From the NCBI GenBank assembly GCA_947446865.1, contig CANFHX010000001.1, forward strand, positions 158,098 through 222,097: 64,000 nucleotides of DNA, written 5' to 3'. The DNA comes from Flavobacteriaceae bacterium. GTDB taxonomy: Bacteria > Bacteroidota > Bacteroidia > Flavobacteriales > Flavobacteriaceae. Numbering within the stretch: position 1 is the stretch's first letter; each line of letters begins with the position of its first letter. The translations under genes were made by a program, and so were the position numbers. Positions 43,662-51,645 of the stretch are shown piece after piece. The notes beneath the pieces are model-generated. The model ran no database searches. It was not told the origin of the DNA and was given only the letters and a program-made list of their open reading frames with translations.

Positions 43662-43691
43662 TTGCGATTTGAAAGTAATTTTATATGTTTG
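43662..43691 (+). promoter_or_regulatory. Promoter of the NTF2-fold lipoprotein operon
   Basis: TTG (43662-43664), 19 bp, TATGTTTG (43684-43691): an exact TTG-N19-TAnnTTTG match. It overlaps the ORF track's false start at 43685 and so supports ATG 43724 as the true start. It is about 70 bp from the HxlR gene's own -7 box, so a single HxlR site could act on both. Confidence 0.75.
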
Positions 43692-43723
43692 CAATCCTAT
43701 TAATCCTATTAACCAAATCTATT

Positions 43724-44194
43724 ATGAAAAAAATTATCCTAACTGCACTAGTTGCAACTACTCTATTTGCTTGCAAAGAAACTGCAACGCCAAAACCAGA
43801 ATTTGATTTAGCAAATGCTAAAAAAGAAATTGAAGCAGCCAATGAAACCTTAACTAATGCTTTAGCAAAAGGAGATTCTGCAACTGTTGGAAATTCCTAT
43901 ACAATGGATGCAAAATTTTTAGAGTCTAACATTCCAGCCGTTGTAGGACGTGCTAAAATCCAAAACCTTTGGGCTGGATATATCAATATGGGAGCCACCA
44001 AATTAAAATTAACCACTTTAGATGTTTGGGGAAATGAAAATTTAATTACCGAAGAAGGTACTTATGATTTCAAATCCAAAGAAGACAAGCCTGTAGGCAT
44101 TGGAAAATATATGGCAGTTTGGAAAAAAGAAGATGGAAAATGGAAACTTTATAGAGACATGGCAAATTCTGACTTACCAATATCAAAAGAATAA
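43724..44194 (+). CDS. NTF2-fold (SnoaL/DUF4440-like) lipoprotein, first of three
   Basis: 156 residues from the ATG at 43724. Lipobox LFAC (Cys17), then EFDLANAKKEIEAANETLTNALAKGDSATVGNSYTMDAKF and VWKKEDGKWKLYRDMANS, typical of the DUF4440/SnoaL-like cone fold. Such folds bind small hydrophobic ligands or act as small enzymes; no function is known here. The lipid anchor places it in the periplasm or on the outer membrane. First gene downstream of the divergent HxlR promoter. Confidence 0.85.
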   Translation: MKKIILTALVATTLFACKETATPKPEFDLANAKKEIEAANETLTNALAKGDSATVGNSYTMDAKFLESNIPAVVGRAKIQNLWAGYINMGATKLKLTTLDVWGNENLITEEGTYDFKSKEDKPVGIGKYMAVWKKEDGKWKLYRDMANSDLPISKE

Positions 44195-44237
44195 TTCAAT
44201 TATTAATTCAAATTCAATTAACCTAAATCAAACTAAA

Positions 44238-44765
44238 ATGAAAAAAACAATTGCCCTTATCGCCTTAACAGGCCTATTATTTATCTCTTGCAAGAAAGAG
44301 GAAACCGCTGCGCCAGTAGCAGCAACGAGTGAAATTCCTGCAACTGCAGATGGTTACACAACTCATGAATCTGAAAACATTGATTTAATAAAAAAATGTA
44401 ATTCTTGTTGGGAAAATGGTAATGTTGTAGAATATAAAGCGTATTATGCTGACGATGCAATTTTCCATGATAATGGAAAGCAAACAACCCTTGCGGAAAA
44501 TATTTCAAATAACGGGAATTTTCAAAAAATGGGAATTAAACCAACCATGAAATATGATGAAATTTGGGAAAGCATAGACAATAAAGCAAATAAAAAAGGT
44601 GTAAAAAATTACGTACTTGCTTATTGCACGAATACTTGGACCAAAGGAACTAAAACTTTAGAAGCCGTTGTGTTTCAAATAGACGCCATTAAAGATGGTA
44701 AAATTGTAGAAGAATGGAACGTTTATGACTCTGCAAAACTTATGGAATTAGTTAACTCAAAATAA
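44238..44765 (+). CDS. NTF2-fold (SnoaL-like) lipoprotein, second of three
   Basis: 175 residues from the ATG at 44238; the ORF track starts 138 bp earlier, inside the previous gene. Lipobox LFISC (Cys18) followed by a short Ala/Pro linker. The NTF2-like core is ENIDLIKKCNSCWENGNVVEYKAYYADDAIFHDNG ... EAVVFQIDAIKDGKIVEEWNVYD. Its signal peptide is nearly identical, at DNA level too, to that of the next gene (MKKTIALIALT), while the mature parts differ. Confidence 0.82.
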   Translation: MKKTIALIALTGLLFISCKKEETAAPVAATSEIPATADGYTTHESENIDLIKKCNSCWENGNVVEYKAYYADDAIFHDNGKQTTLAENISNNGNFQKMGIKPTMKYDEIWESIDNKANKKGVKNYVLAYCTNTWTKGTKTLEAVVFQIDAIKDGKIVEEWNVYDSAKLMELVNSK

Positions 44766-44771
44766 AAAAAC

Positions 44772-45257
44772 ATGAAAAAAACAATTGCCCTTATCGCATT
44801 AACCTGCTCTCTTTTTGTTGGATGCAAAAATGAAAGTGCCGATAAAGAAAAAATTGCTCAAGACAACATTAAATCCTATTCCAAAACTTGGGATTTAGTT
44901 ATTAATGAAGGAAAAGTAGATGTTTTAGACACTGCTTATGCTGCCGATATCGTATTACATACTGTCCCTGAAATTAAAGGTATAGCAAAATCTAAAGCCT
45001 ATTATGCAAATTTTGTTACTGGATTTTCTAACAGACAATTTATCGTAAAAGATATATTTGCTCAAGGAGATAAACTAACCAAATACTGGGAGTTCAAAGG
45101 AACACATACTGGAGATTTCATGGGAATTCCTGCAACAGGAAAAACCATTGATGTAGAAGGATGTACCATTGCCCGAATGGTAAACGGAAAAATTGTGGAA
45201 GAAAGAGATTTCATGGATAACATGGATTTCTTAAAACAATTAGGCTTAATGAAATAA
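44772..45257 (+). CDS. NTF2-fold (SnoaL, ester-cyclase-like) lipoprotein, third of three
   Basis: 161 residues, lipobox LFVGC (Cys18). The mature part matches the SnoaL polyketide-cyclase-like group: SYSKTWDLVINEGKVDVLDTAYAADIVLH, KGTHTGDFMGIPATGKTIDVEGCTIARMVNGKIVEERDFMD. The His/Asp pair used by cyclases is not certain. It begins 6 bp after the second lipoprotein and is followed by a terminator. Confidence 0.87.
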   Translation: MKKTIALIALTCSLFVGCKNESADKEKIAQDNIKSYSKTWDLVINEGKVDVLDTAYAADIVLHTVPEIKGIAKSKAYYANFVTGFSNRQFIVKDIFAQGDKLTKYWEFKGTHTGDFMGIPATGKTIDVEGCTIARMVNGKIVEERDFMDNMDFLKQLGLMK

Positions 45258-45282
45258 TAGATTAAACTAGCCAAAAACCATT

Positions 45283-45312
45283 AAAGACTGTCCCATAAGA
45301 CAGTCTTTTTTT
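45283..45312 (+). terminator. Intrinsic terminator after the lipoprotein operon
   Basis: AAAGACTGTC, loop CCATAA, GACAGTCTTTTTTT. Strong stem and T run, 26 bp after the third lipoprotein gene. Confidence 0.92.
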
Positions 45313-45433
45313 GCTTTAAATTGAACATAGAATTACTAATAATCCGATTTCTACCAATTTTAAAATCACCTGAAAAACCCTGGTTAAATTATAAAAATTA
45401 TATAAATTGAGTTTTACCTAACGAGTAATAAAT

Positions 45434-45441
45434 TATATTTG
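45434..45441 (+). promoter_or_regulatory. Likely -7 box for the first SGNH gene
   Basis: TATATTTG matches TAnnTTTG, 57 bp before the ATG. A TTG at 45407-45409 is 24 bp away, slightly longer than usual. Confidence 0.5.
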
Positions 45442-45498
45442 CTAACCTATAGTGCTTTCGGGTAGTCTATTTGGTTTCGAATTAGAAAATCTCTTTAC

Positions 45499-46731
45499 AT
45501 GTTCTCGATAAAATCTCTTTTTACTTTTGTTTTGGTAGCGTTTTTGGCGGTAACCTTGCGAGCGCAAAAAATTGACGACTGGGTAGTTAAAAAGATAGAT
45601 TCCACTGCTTTAAATGGTATTGATTATTCTAAAAACAACCTCGAGAATACGAATTCGATGTTTCCGTTGTTGGCTAAATTGTATAAGATTAAACATTTTA
45701 GCAAAGAAAATGCGGTCTTTGTTCATATTGGAGATTCGCATATTCAAGCCGATGTAGCAACTTCGGTTATCCGAAATGAATTGCAAAGTTATTTTGGTAA
45801 TGCCGGCCGTGGATTGGTTTTTCCGTACCAAGTCGGAAAATCGAATGCGCCTTACGATATTGTTTCGAGTTCTAAAAGCAGCTGGAAAAGCAACCGCTTG
45901 GCGCGAATAGACACGCTTATTACTTGTGGTGTTTCGGCATTTGGTTTGCAATCGCAAAGTGTTAATCCGGAATTTAATTTGGAACTACGATCTATTAACG
46001 GCGTTCGAGATAATTTTGATAAAGTAAATTTATTTATGGGTGGTCCGATATCGGAATTGTATATGGAATACAACGATACCCAAGCCGAAAATGGTTGTTA
46101 TCCGTTGGCTCCCGATTATACCGTTTTTAATTTAAAATCGCCTACCTCTGGCTTCCGATTGACGTTCCCCACTACCGATTCCATTCGTTTTTATGGTGCC
46201 TCGCTTGAAAAAAAGGATGCTTGCGGAATTATCTACCACAGCATTGGTGCAAATGGTGCTAAATATTCGGATTATAATAAAACCAAACAGTTTTGGAAGC
46301 AACTAAACAAGTTGCGTGCCGATTGCTACATTGTTTCACTAGGAACCAATGAAGCACAAGATCCAAATTTAACTGCCGAGGGGTTTCTAATAGAAGTGAA
46401 AATTATGGTTGCTAAATTGCAATTGGTTTCTCCCAAAGCTTGTATTATTCTTACCACGCCACCAGTTTCTTATTATAAAAAAAGGAACCCCAATTTCTCT
46501 TTAGAAGTTATTACGAGTGCCTTGATAGAGTATTGCAATGCCAATAATTTGGTCTATTGGGATTTATTTAATGTCTCCCAAGGTTTGGAAGGTGCTAAAA
46601 TTTGGAGGAAGAAACAACTCCTCCGACAAGATTTAGTGCATTTCTCTAGAGAAGGTTATGTCTTGCAAGGAAACTTATTTGTAGATGCTTTCGCAAAAGT
46701 GTGGAACGAGTTTTTGTGTAAGAATTATTAA
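45499..46731 (+). CDS. Exported SGNH/GDSL-type hydrolase or acyl transferase
   Basis: 410 residues with signal peptide (LFTFVLVAFLAVTLRAQ). SGNH blocks: FVHIGDSHIQAD (Ser80), GANGA, SLGTNEA and the C-terminal DLVHFSREGY with Asp378/His381. The block spacing and length are like those of the periplasmic partners of MBOAT O-acetylation systems. The gene is on the plus strand, convergent with a toxin-antitoxin pair that separates it from the MBOAT gene. Confidence 0.85.
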   Translation: MFSIKSLFTFVLVAFLAVTLRAQKIDDWVVKKIDSTALNGIDYSKNNLENTNSMFPLLAKLYKIKHFSKENAVFVHIGDSHIQADVATSVIRNELQSYFGNAGRGLVFPYQVGKSNAPYDIVSSSKSSWKSNRLARIDTLITCGVSAFGLQSQSVNPEFNLELRSINGVRDNFDKVNLFMGGPISELYMEYNDTQAENGCYPLAPDYTVFNLKSPTSGFRLTFPTTDSIRFYGASLEKKDACGIIYHSIGANGAKYSDYNKTKQFWKQLNKLRADCYIVSLGTNEAQDPNLTAEGFLIEVKIMVAKLQLVSPKACIILTTPPVSYYKKRNPNFSLEVITSALIEYCNANNLVYWDLFNVSQGLEGAKIWRKKQLLRQDLVHFSREGYVLQGNLFVDAFAKVWNEFLCKNY

Positions 46732-46735
46732 GTTT

Positions 46736-47071
46736 TTACCCTGCAATTTTCACAACACTGTCTAAAAGTTCTACATTAAAATTTACTTTCGCATTTAATG
46801 CTTTAAAGACTTTAAGGATGGTTTCGAGAGTAACATTAGTAGTATTGTTTTCTAGTTTTGAGATTTGCGCTCTTTGAACTCCAATTAGTTTTCCTAAATC
46901 TTCTTGCGTCATATTCTTTCCTAAACGCACTTTTTTTATTAGATTGCCTAGTAGTTCCATTTGAAGTTCTTGTTCGTAAAAGGCTCTTTTTACAGTGCCA
47001 ATTTCTCCAATAAATTCGTCTTTGATTTCATCAAAAGAGAATATTTCCAAGTCTGTATCTTTATTTTTCAT
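46736..47071 (-). CDS. XRE-family antitoxin of a HigBA-like pair
   Basis: 111 residues from the ATG at 47071; the track's longer start is inside the toxin gene. The HTH is LGKNMTQEDLGKLIGVQRAQISKLENNTTNVTLETILKVFKALNAKV. The N-terminus, MKNKDTDLEIFSFDEIKDEFIGEIGT, is helical and acidic. It overlaps the end of the toxin gene by 11 bp and lies downstream of it, the reversed (toxin-first) order of HigBA systems. Stops 4 bp from the convergent SGNH gene. Confidence 0.9.
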   Translation of the reverse strand: MKNKDTDLEIFSFDEIKDEFIGEIGTVKRAFYEQELQMELLGNLIKKVRLGKNMTQEDLGKLIGVQRAQISKLENNTTNVTLETILKVFKALNAKVNFNVELLDSVVKIAG

Positions 47072-47411
47072 TTCTCTTATCTTTAAGTTCAAAGTATCTC
47101 AATCTAATATTTTCGGCTTTTTCTATTTCTTTTTCAGGAGTTTTTCCGGTTTTCTTAATTATTCCGTGGGTTGCTAGAACTAACGTATTAATTTTCTCTG
47201 TTTTGTCCCAAAAGGCAAAAATTCGGAAGTAAGTTTTATTGTACAAAGTTCGAAACTCCCATATTTCCCCTTTCAATTTTTTGAACAACTCAGTATCATT
47301 TTTAATTTTCGATTTGTCAATATTAAAAATGATCTTGTCCCGACTTTTTTCTTCTAATCCAAGAAGAAATTCCCTAGCCTCCGTTAAAAAAAGTACTTTA
47401 AATTTATCCAT
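47061..47411 (-). CDS. RelE/HigB-like toxin (Gp49 family)
   Basis: 116 residues. FLLGLEEKSRDKIIFNIDKSKI, LKGEIWEFRTLYNKTYFRIFAFWDK and TLVLATHGIIKKTGKTPEKEIEKAENIRLRYFE match the Gp49-like RelE-fold mRNA interferases; the basic and aromatic residues needed for ribosome-dependent cleavage are in place. Operon partner is the XRE antitoxin downstream. The pair is inserted between two O-acylation genes. Confidence 0.9.
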   Translation of the reverse strand: MDKFKVLFLTEAREFLLGLEEKSRDKIIFNIDKSKIKNDTELFKKLKGEIWEFRTLYNKTYFRIFAFWDKTEKINTLVLATHGIIKKTGKTPEKEIEKAENIRLRYFELKDKRNEK

Positions 47412-47495
47412 TCAAATACGATTGTTTCCATACAAAGATACAAACAAAATAAAAAGAGGTGAATATTTTTTTAAAATATTTTAAGAAACGAAACT

Positions 47496-48974
47496 CTAAA
47501 ACTGCAAATAAATTGGCATTACTGGTTGTGCGCTTTTAAAGAAGGAATACAAAGCAATAAATAAAAACATTCCCACAACGTAGTACACCATAGGAAAACG
47601 CTTTTGTTTTTCTATGATTTTTTCCGGGAAACTGTCTGGAATTAGGTGAATTAAATAGCCAATTACAATTAGTATAATAACGTATTTATAATTTTCTACA
47701 TATTCATAAGCACCGTCAAAAGTGAATTGGTATACTATCTGATGGATGAATTGCAAAGCGTTATCCAAATTACTCGCTTTGAAGAAAATCCAACAGAAAC
47801 ATACAAAATGAAAGGTAATAATAGCAAAGAAAAAGTTGCTAACTGCCGATGGAAAAATTTTAATTCTTCCGAAAAGGAATGTCCATAGTTTGTTAATCAT
47901 CAAACCCGTTCCGTGCATTGCTCCCCAAATAATAAAATTCCAACTAGCACCATGCCAAAAACCGCCAATTAACATCGTTAAGAATAAATTCAAATTGGTT
48001 CTGAATTTACCTTTTCGATTACCACCCATAGAAATGTACAAGTAATCGCGCAACCAACTAGATAACGATATGTGCCATCTGCGCCAGAATTCACTCACCG
48101 ATTTACTTTGATAAGGCGACAAAAAGTTAGTCGGGATAGTAATCCCCATCCATTTAGAAATTCCGATAGCAACATCGCTATAACCACTAAAGTCACAGTA
48201 AATAACAATAGCATAGCCGTACAACGCCACTAAACATTCCAATCCATTATGCAGGTGTGGCCCATCAAAAACATAGTTTACTAAATTCACCGAAATATAA
48301 TCGGAGATGATTAATTTCTTGGTCAATCCAGTAATTATCAAATAAAATCCTTTCGAGAAATCGGTGTCGCTTACAAAATAATCTTTCTTTAACTGAGGAA
48401 TAAAATCTTTAGCACGAACTATTGGACCCATTACCAATTTCGGGAAGAACGAAAGAAACAACATATAATTCACGATTCCTTTTTCAGGTTCTATTTCCCC
48501 GCGGTATACATCTATAGTGTAACTTAGATTTTCGAAAGTAAAAAACGAAATCCCTATTGGCAATAAAATATGTAAAGCATCAAATTTTAACGTAGAAAAA
48601 TTATTCAAAACCTCTAAAAAGAAATTGGTATATTTGAAATAAAACAACAATCCGAGATTGAAAATTACACTTAAAAACAGTAAGAATTGTTTGCCGCCTT
48701 TCTTCTTCACCTTGAAAATCCAATTGGAAATACCGTAGTTGAAAAATGCCGAAAGAATCACAATTAACACAAAACCACCACTTGCTTTATAGAAAAAATA
48801 CAACGAAAACAAGGTAAGAACCATCGCTCTATGCTTGTAGTTTTTTCTAAAAAGGTAATAGAACACGATAAACGCCGATAAAAAATACACGAAAAACCCA
48901 TTGTTAAACAACAACGGACTATGAGCATCATACAACAACTGCTCTTTTACGCTATTCCAATCTATTTGTATCAT
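47496..48974 (-). CDS. MBOAT family membrane O-acyltransferase (AlgI/DltB-like)
   Basis: 492 residues with about 11 hydrophobic helices. Key family features are DFSGYSDVAIGISKWMG, SEFWRRWHISLSSWLRDYLYI, and GGFWHGASWNFIIWGAMHG with the conserved catalytic His. It moves acyl groups across the membrane for O-acetylation of a surface polymer. Its ATG overlaps the TGA of the SGNH gene upstream by 4 bp (ATGA), showing tight coupling with that partner. Confidence 0.95.
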   Translation of the reverse strand: MIQIDWNSVKEQLLYDAHSPLLFNNGFFVYFLSAFIVFYYLFRKNYKHRAMVLTLFSLYFFYKASGGFVLIVILSAFFNYGISNWIFKVKKKGGKQFLLFLSVIFNLGLLFYFKYTNFFLEVLNNFSTLKFDALHILLPIGISFFTFENLSYTIDVYRGEIEPEKGIVNYMLFLSFFPKLVMGPIVRAKDFIPQLKKDYFVSDTDFSKGFYLIITGLTKKLIISDYISVNLVNYVFDGPHLHNGLECLVALYGYAIVIYCDFSGYSDVAIGISKWMGITIPTNFLSPYQSKSVSEFWRRWHISLSSWLRDYLYISMGGNRKGKFRTNLNLFLTMLIGGFWHGASWNFIIWGAMHGTGLMINKLWTFLFGRIKIFPSAVSNFFFAIITFHFVCFCWIFFKASNLDNALQFIHQIVYQFTFDGAYEYVENYKYVIILIVIGYLIHLIPDSFPEKIIEKQKRFPMVYYVVGMFLFIALYSFFKSAQPVMPIYLQF

Positions 48975-50512
48975 ATAGAATCGCCTTTTTTAACAGGAGG
49001 TTTCGGAACTATTTCTTTAGGAATCACTTCTTTTATCACTTTGGGTTTTAGTACCTCCACTTTCGGGGCTGCCGGTTTTGGGGTATCTTTTTTGACTTGA
49101 ATCGTTTCTTTTATAATCGTTTTAGGAACTACCACAGCAGGAACAACAATTGGTTTGCCACCTTTTTTGAGCAGTACCCCTTTTTGGTAATCGTGCAATA
49201 GTGCCTTAAAAATGATTTTACTTACCGCTTTAGCACCTCTAAAATTAAAATGGATATAATCCTTATTAGCATATTGAACGGTGCTGTCTGCCCATTTTAC
49301 AATGGTTCCGCTTCCGCCAATAGATTTATAGAAATTATAAAACGGAATATCGGTATCATAAGCCAATCGTGCTTGCGTATGAATCAACGAATCAATACCC
49401 ACGGCAGTTTTCCATTCGCCATCATAATTAAACGCTCTATCCGAACAACTAAACAATAAAAACTCGGTATTGGGTAGGTTGTTTTGAAACTTTTTAAGCA
49501 CCGGTCGCATGCCGCGATAGTAATAATCGTAGTTGGTGTCGTTGGGTTGGAACATCAAGTTCACCCCATATTGAAAAACAATCAAATCATAATAGCCCGA
49601 TCGGCTAATTTCTGCCAATAAATCACTGTTTATTTTCTTCAATTCTACACCGGTAATTCCTCTAAACGAATAATTATCCAATACAATTCCCGATTGTGGT
49701 TCCGAACTTACTCCAAAAATCGGAGTTCGCTTTGCCGAAACCGTAAACTTCGCTTTATTAGAAACCCCACTTCCTACCAATACCCGGTTGAACTCCGAAT
49801 TGGCAGGGTATTTCCGAACCGAATCGTTTATCTTAACCGAAATAGAATCGCCTTTGCCATAAAGCAACCATTTTTGGGTAATTTGAGTGCTACTTTTCTT
49901 CACATTATCTCTAAAATCCACCTCTAAATTGTTACTATAAAAAGAATATCCCGATAAAAACAAGCCACCATTATGTTCTTGTTTCTTAAAATTATCCACG
50001 TTCACATCGCCGGTAGTAAAAACTTTGGCAGTCCTTCTAAAGTCCGATGAAACACAAGAAATAGGAACATAACCAACCCCTTTTTGTTGTCCAAAATAAT
50101 TCTGAAGTTGCTCCCTAACATCCTGCGTAATAAAATCGCCTTCAATCTGGCTATCACCAAACCAGGCAATTCGTATTTTAACATTTTTACCTTCCGATAA
50201 AGCAATTAATTTTTGTGTAAGTTTAGGCAAGGCAGGCGCCACGGTATCGGCATTAAAACGAATAAGAGCATCTTTCTTTTCGTAAGCCTCAAATTCATTT
50301 TTAGGCAAACTATCTTCCGAAACCGAATTCCCAATCCCTTTAGTTGTAACAGCCCCTTTTTTAGTTTTTTCCTTCACCAAAATATCCGAAAGCAAATTCA
50401 CATTTTTAAAATACGGATACTGCCCAATAAACTCTTTCGAGAATACCGACAACAGCAACTGAATGCTAGTGACTACTAAAATTAAGGTAATAACTTTTTT
50501 GCTCTGGTTCAT
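48971..50512 (-). CDS. Periplasmic SGNH-fold acyltransferase partner with Pro/Lys-rich tail
   Basis: 513 residues from the ATG at 50512 (the track's first codon is a TTG). N-terminal signal anchor (KVITLILVVTSIQLLLSVFS). SGNH blocks: IRIAWFGDSQIEGD (Ser122), FQYGVNLMFQ, and YIHFNFRGAK with the catalytic His near 430. The last 70 residues are Pro/Lys/Val repeats such as APKVEVLKPKVIKEVIPKE, a likely extended linker. It couples to the MBOAT gene by a 4-bp overlap. Confidence 0.87.
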   Translation of the reverse strand: MNQSKKVITLILVVTSIQLLLSVFSKEFIGQYPYFKNVNLLSDILVKEKTKKGAVTTKGIGNSVSEDSLPKNEFEAYEKKDALIRFNADTVAPALPKLTQKLIALSEGKNVKIRIAWFGDSQIEGDFITQDVREQLQNYFGQQKGVGYVPISCVSSDFRRTAKVFTTGDVNVDNFKKQEHNGGLFLSGYSFYSNNLEVDFRDNVKKSSTQITQKWLLYGKGDSISVKINDSVRKYPANSEFNRVLVGSGVSNKAKFTVSAKRTPIFGVSSEPQSGIVLDNYSFRGITGVELKKINSDLLAEISRSGYYDLIVFQYGVNLMFQPNDTNYDYYYRGMRPVLKKFQNNLPNTEFLLFSCSDRAFNYDGEWKTAVGIDSLIHTQARLAYDTDIPFYNFYKSIGGSGTIVKWADSTVQYANKDYIHFNFRGAKAVSKIIFKALLHDYQKGVLLKKGGKPIVVPAVVVPKTIIKETIQVKKDTPKPAAPKVEVLKPKVIKEVIPKEIVPKPPVKKGDSI

Positions 50513-50640
50513 CAACCTTCGTTTGGGTATAAAGTCCGCGAAATCCTTTTTAGAGTGTTAAGCGATTGTAAAATTCACGGCAAAAGTAAAAAAAAGGAAG
50601 CGTGTTTTACACTTTAAACAAAAATAATTTTTTAGCACAA

Positions 50641-50780
50641 TTAGAAGCGAAACTTTGGGGCATTTTAGTAAGCGTCTTTCCCGCTTTTCGCACCGCACGG
50701 CGGATTGCTTCAATCGGGGCTAGACAGGTTATGTCTTTTGTGAAAATAAAATTTCAAAAGAAACCTTTGCGTAAAGTTGA
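50641..50780 (+). repeat. Left arm of a ~140-bp inverted repeat
   Basis: Reverse-complement match to 51351-51494. The core 50678-50747 is 70 nt with one mismatch to 51387-51456, including CCGCACGGCGGATTGCTTCA. Outside the core, similarity stays high (AGAAGCGAA at one end, ACAAAGTTG/GTAAAGTTG at the other). Confidence 0.92.
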
Positions 50781-50807
50781 CCTTCTGACCAAAGGAAGAA
50801 TCCCAAT

Positions 50808-50905
50808 TTTTATCCGCGTTGCTTGCATCCGTTTTATCCGCGTCCAATTTGATCTTGCAATCGTGATGGCACGCGGATTTTACGGATGCAAGCAACGCGG
50901 ATTAT
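50808..50905 (+). repeat. Third copy of the 'TTATCCGCGTTGC' repeat
   Basis: TTTTTATCCGCGTTGCTTGC, CCGTTTTATCCGCGTCCAAT, ATGGCACGCGGATTTTACGG: the same element as in the asd-dinB gap at 20.3-20.5 kb, 30 kb away, placed next to the left arm of the inverted repeat. Confidence 0.85.
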
Positions 50906-50909
50906 TACG

Positions 50910-51300
50910 GATTGTTGTAGATGCCATCGACATACATAATTATGCCGAAATTTTATAATTTTTCCTCTAGAATTATAAAATTATGCCATCGGCAATGTTG
51001 TAGATGCCATCGTCATACATAATTATGCCGAAATTTTATAATTTTTCCTCTAGAATTATAAAATTATGCCATCGTCATACATAATTATGCCGAAATTTTA
51101 TAATTTTTCCTCTAGAATTATAAAATTATGCCATGGTCATACATAATTATGGCATCGGCAACATTGTAGATGGCATCTACAAGTAATTTTATGGCAAAAT
51201 CATATAATAAGATCCTTTATAATTGTATAATTATGCTGTTTGCAACATTGTTTACGGCAGTTACAACTATGTTTTTGGCGTATACAACCACGACGGGAGT
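50910..51300. repeat. Second periodic array with 21-bp register, including three long AT-rich hairpins
   Basis: An ATGCC/ATGGC-like pentamer recurs at 50921, 50942, 50983, 51004, 51025, 51066, 51087, 51128, 51149, 51170, 51191, and (weaker) 51212, 51233, 51254, 51275. Steps are 21 or 41 bp (41 being two units minus one base). Three of the 41-bp steps carry an identical inverted repeat, ATTTTATAATT ... AATTATAAAAT (starting 50950, 51033, 51095). The array lies between the two inverted-repeat arms. No gene is visible. Confidence 0.88.
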
Positions 51301-51350
51301 TTCTATTGAGTGGACAGAATTTTGTGTAAACTCTAAAAATGCTTAATAAA

Positions 51351-51494
51351 TACAACTTTGTGCAGAGGGGTTTCTTTTGGAATAGTATTTTCACAAAAGA
51401 CATAACCTATCTAGCCCCGATTGAAGCAATCCGCCGTGCGGTGCGAAAAGCGGGAATGACGTTTACTACAATGCGCAAGTCCTTCGCTTCTAAA
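51351..51494 (-). repeat. Right arm of the ~140-bp inverted repeat
   Basis: Reverse complement of 50641-50780; see the left arm. The arms enclose about 570 bp. No target-site duplication is clear. Confidence 0.92.
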
Positions 51495-51585
51495 AGAAAA
51501 ATATTTTAATACCTAACAGGTTGAAAAAACCTGTTAGGATAGGTAGTAAATTGTGGCGATAATATTGAGATTGCTTCGTGCCTCG

Positions 51586-51618
51586 CAAAAAAAAACCGCC
51601 TCCAAAAGGAAGCGGTTT
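51586..51618 (-). terminator. Intrinsic terminator after mscL
   Basis: AACCGCCTCC, loop AAAA, GGAAGCGGTT; on the minus strand the stem is followed by a run of nine T. About 30 bp beyond the mscL stop. Confidence 0.88.
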
Positions 51619-51645
51619 CTAGTAGGTTATAGGGTAGAAGATTTA

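Noticed and set aside
44100-44237. N-terminal extension of the second NTF2-fold lipoprotein
   Set aside because: It lies inside the first lipoprotein gene in another frame; the ATG at 44238 starts a clear lipoprotein signal.
50602-50958. 118-residue plus-strand ORF across the left inverted-repeat arm
   Set aside because: Composed almost wholly of repeat-derived sequence (IRVACIRFIRVQFDL repeats the 20.3-kb element); no family, no ribosome site.
50910-51300. CRISPR array
   Set aside because: Units are contiguous without unique spacers, steps are 21 or 41 bp, and no cas gene lies nearby.
50641-51494. Insertion sequence
   Set aside because: Inverted arms are present but no transposase gene or remnant lies between them and no target duplication was seen; reported instead as a composite repeat element.
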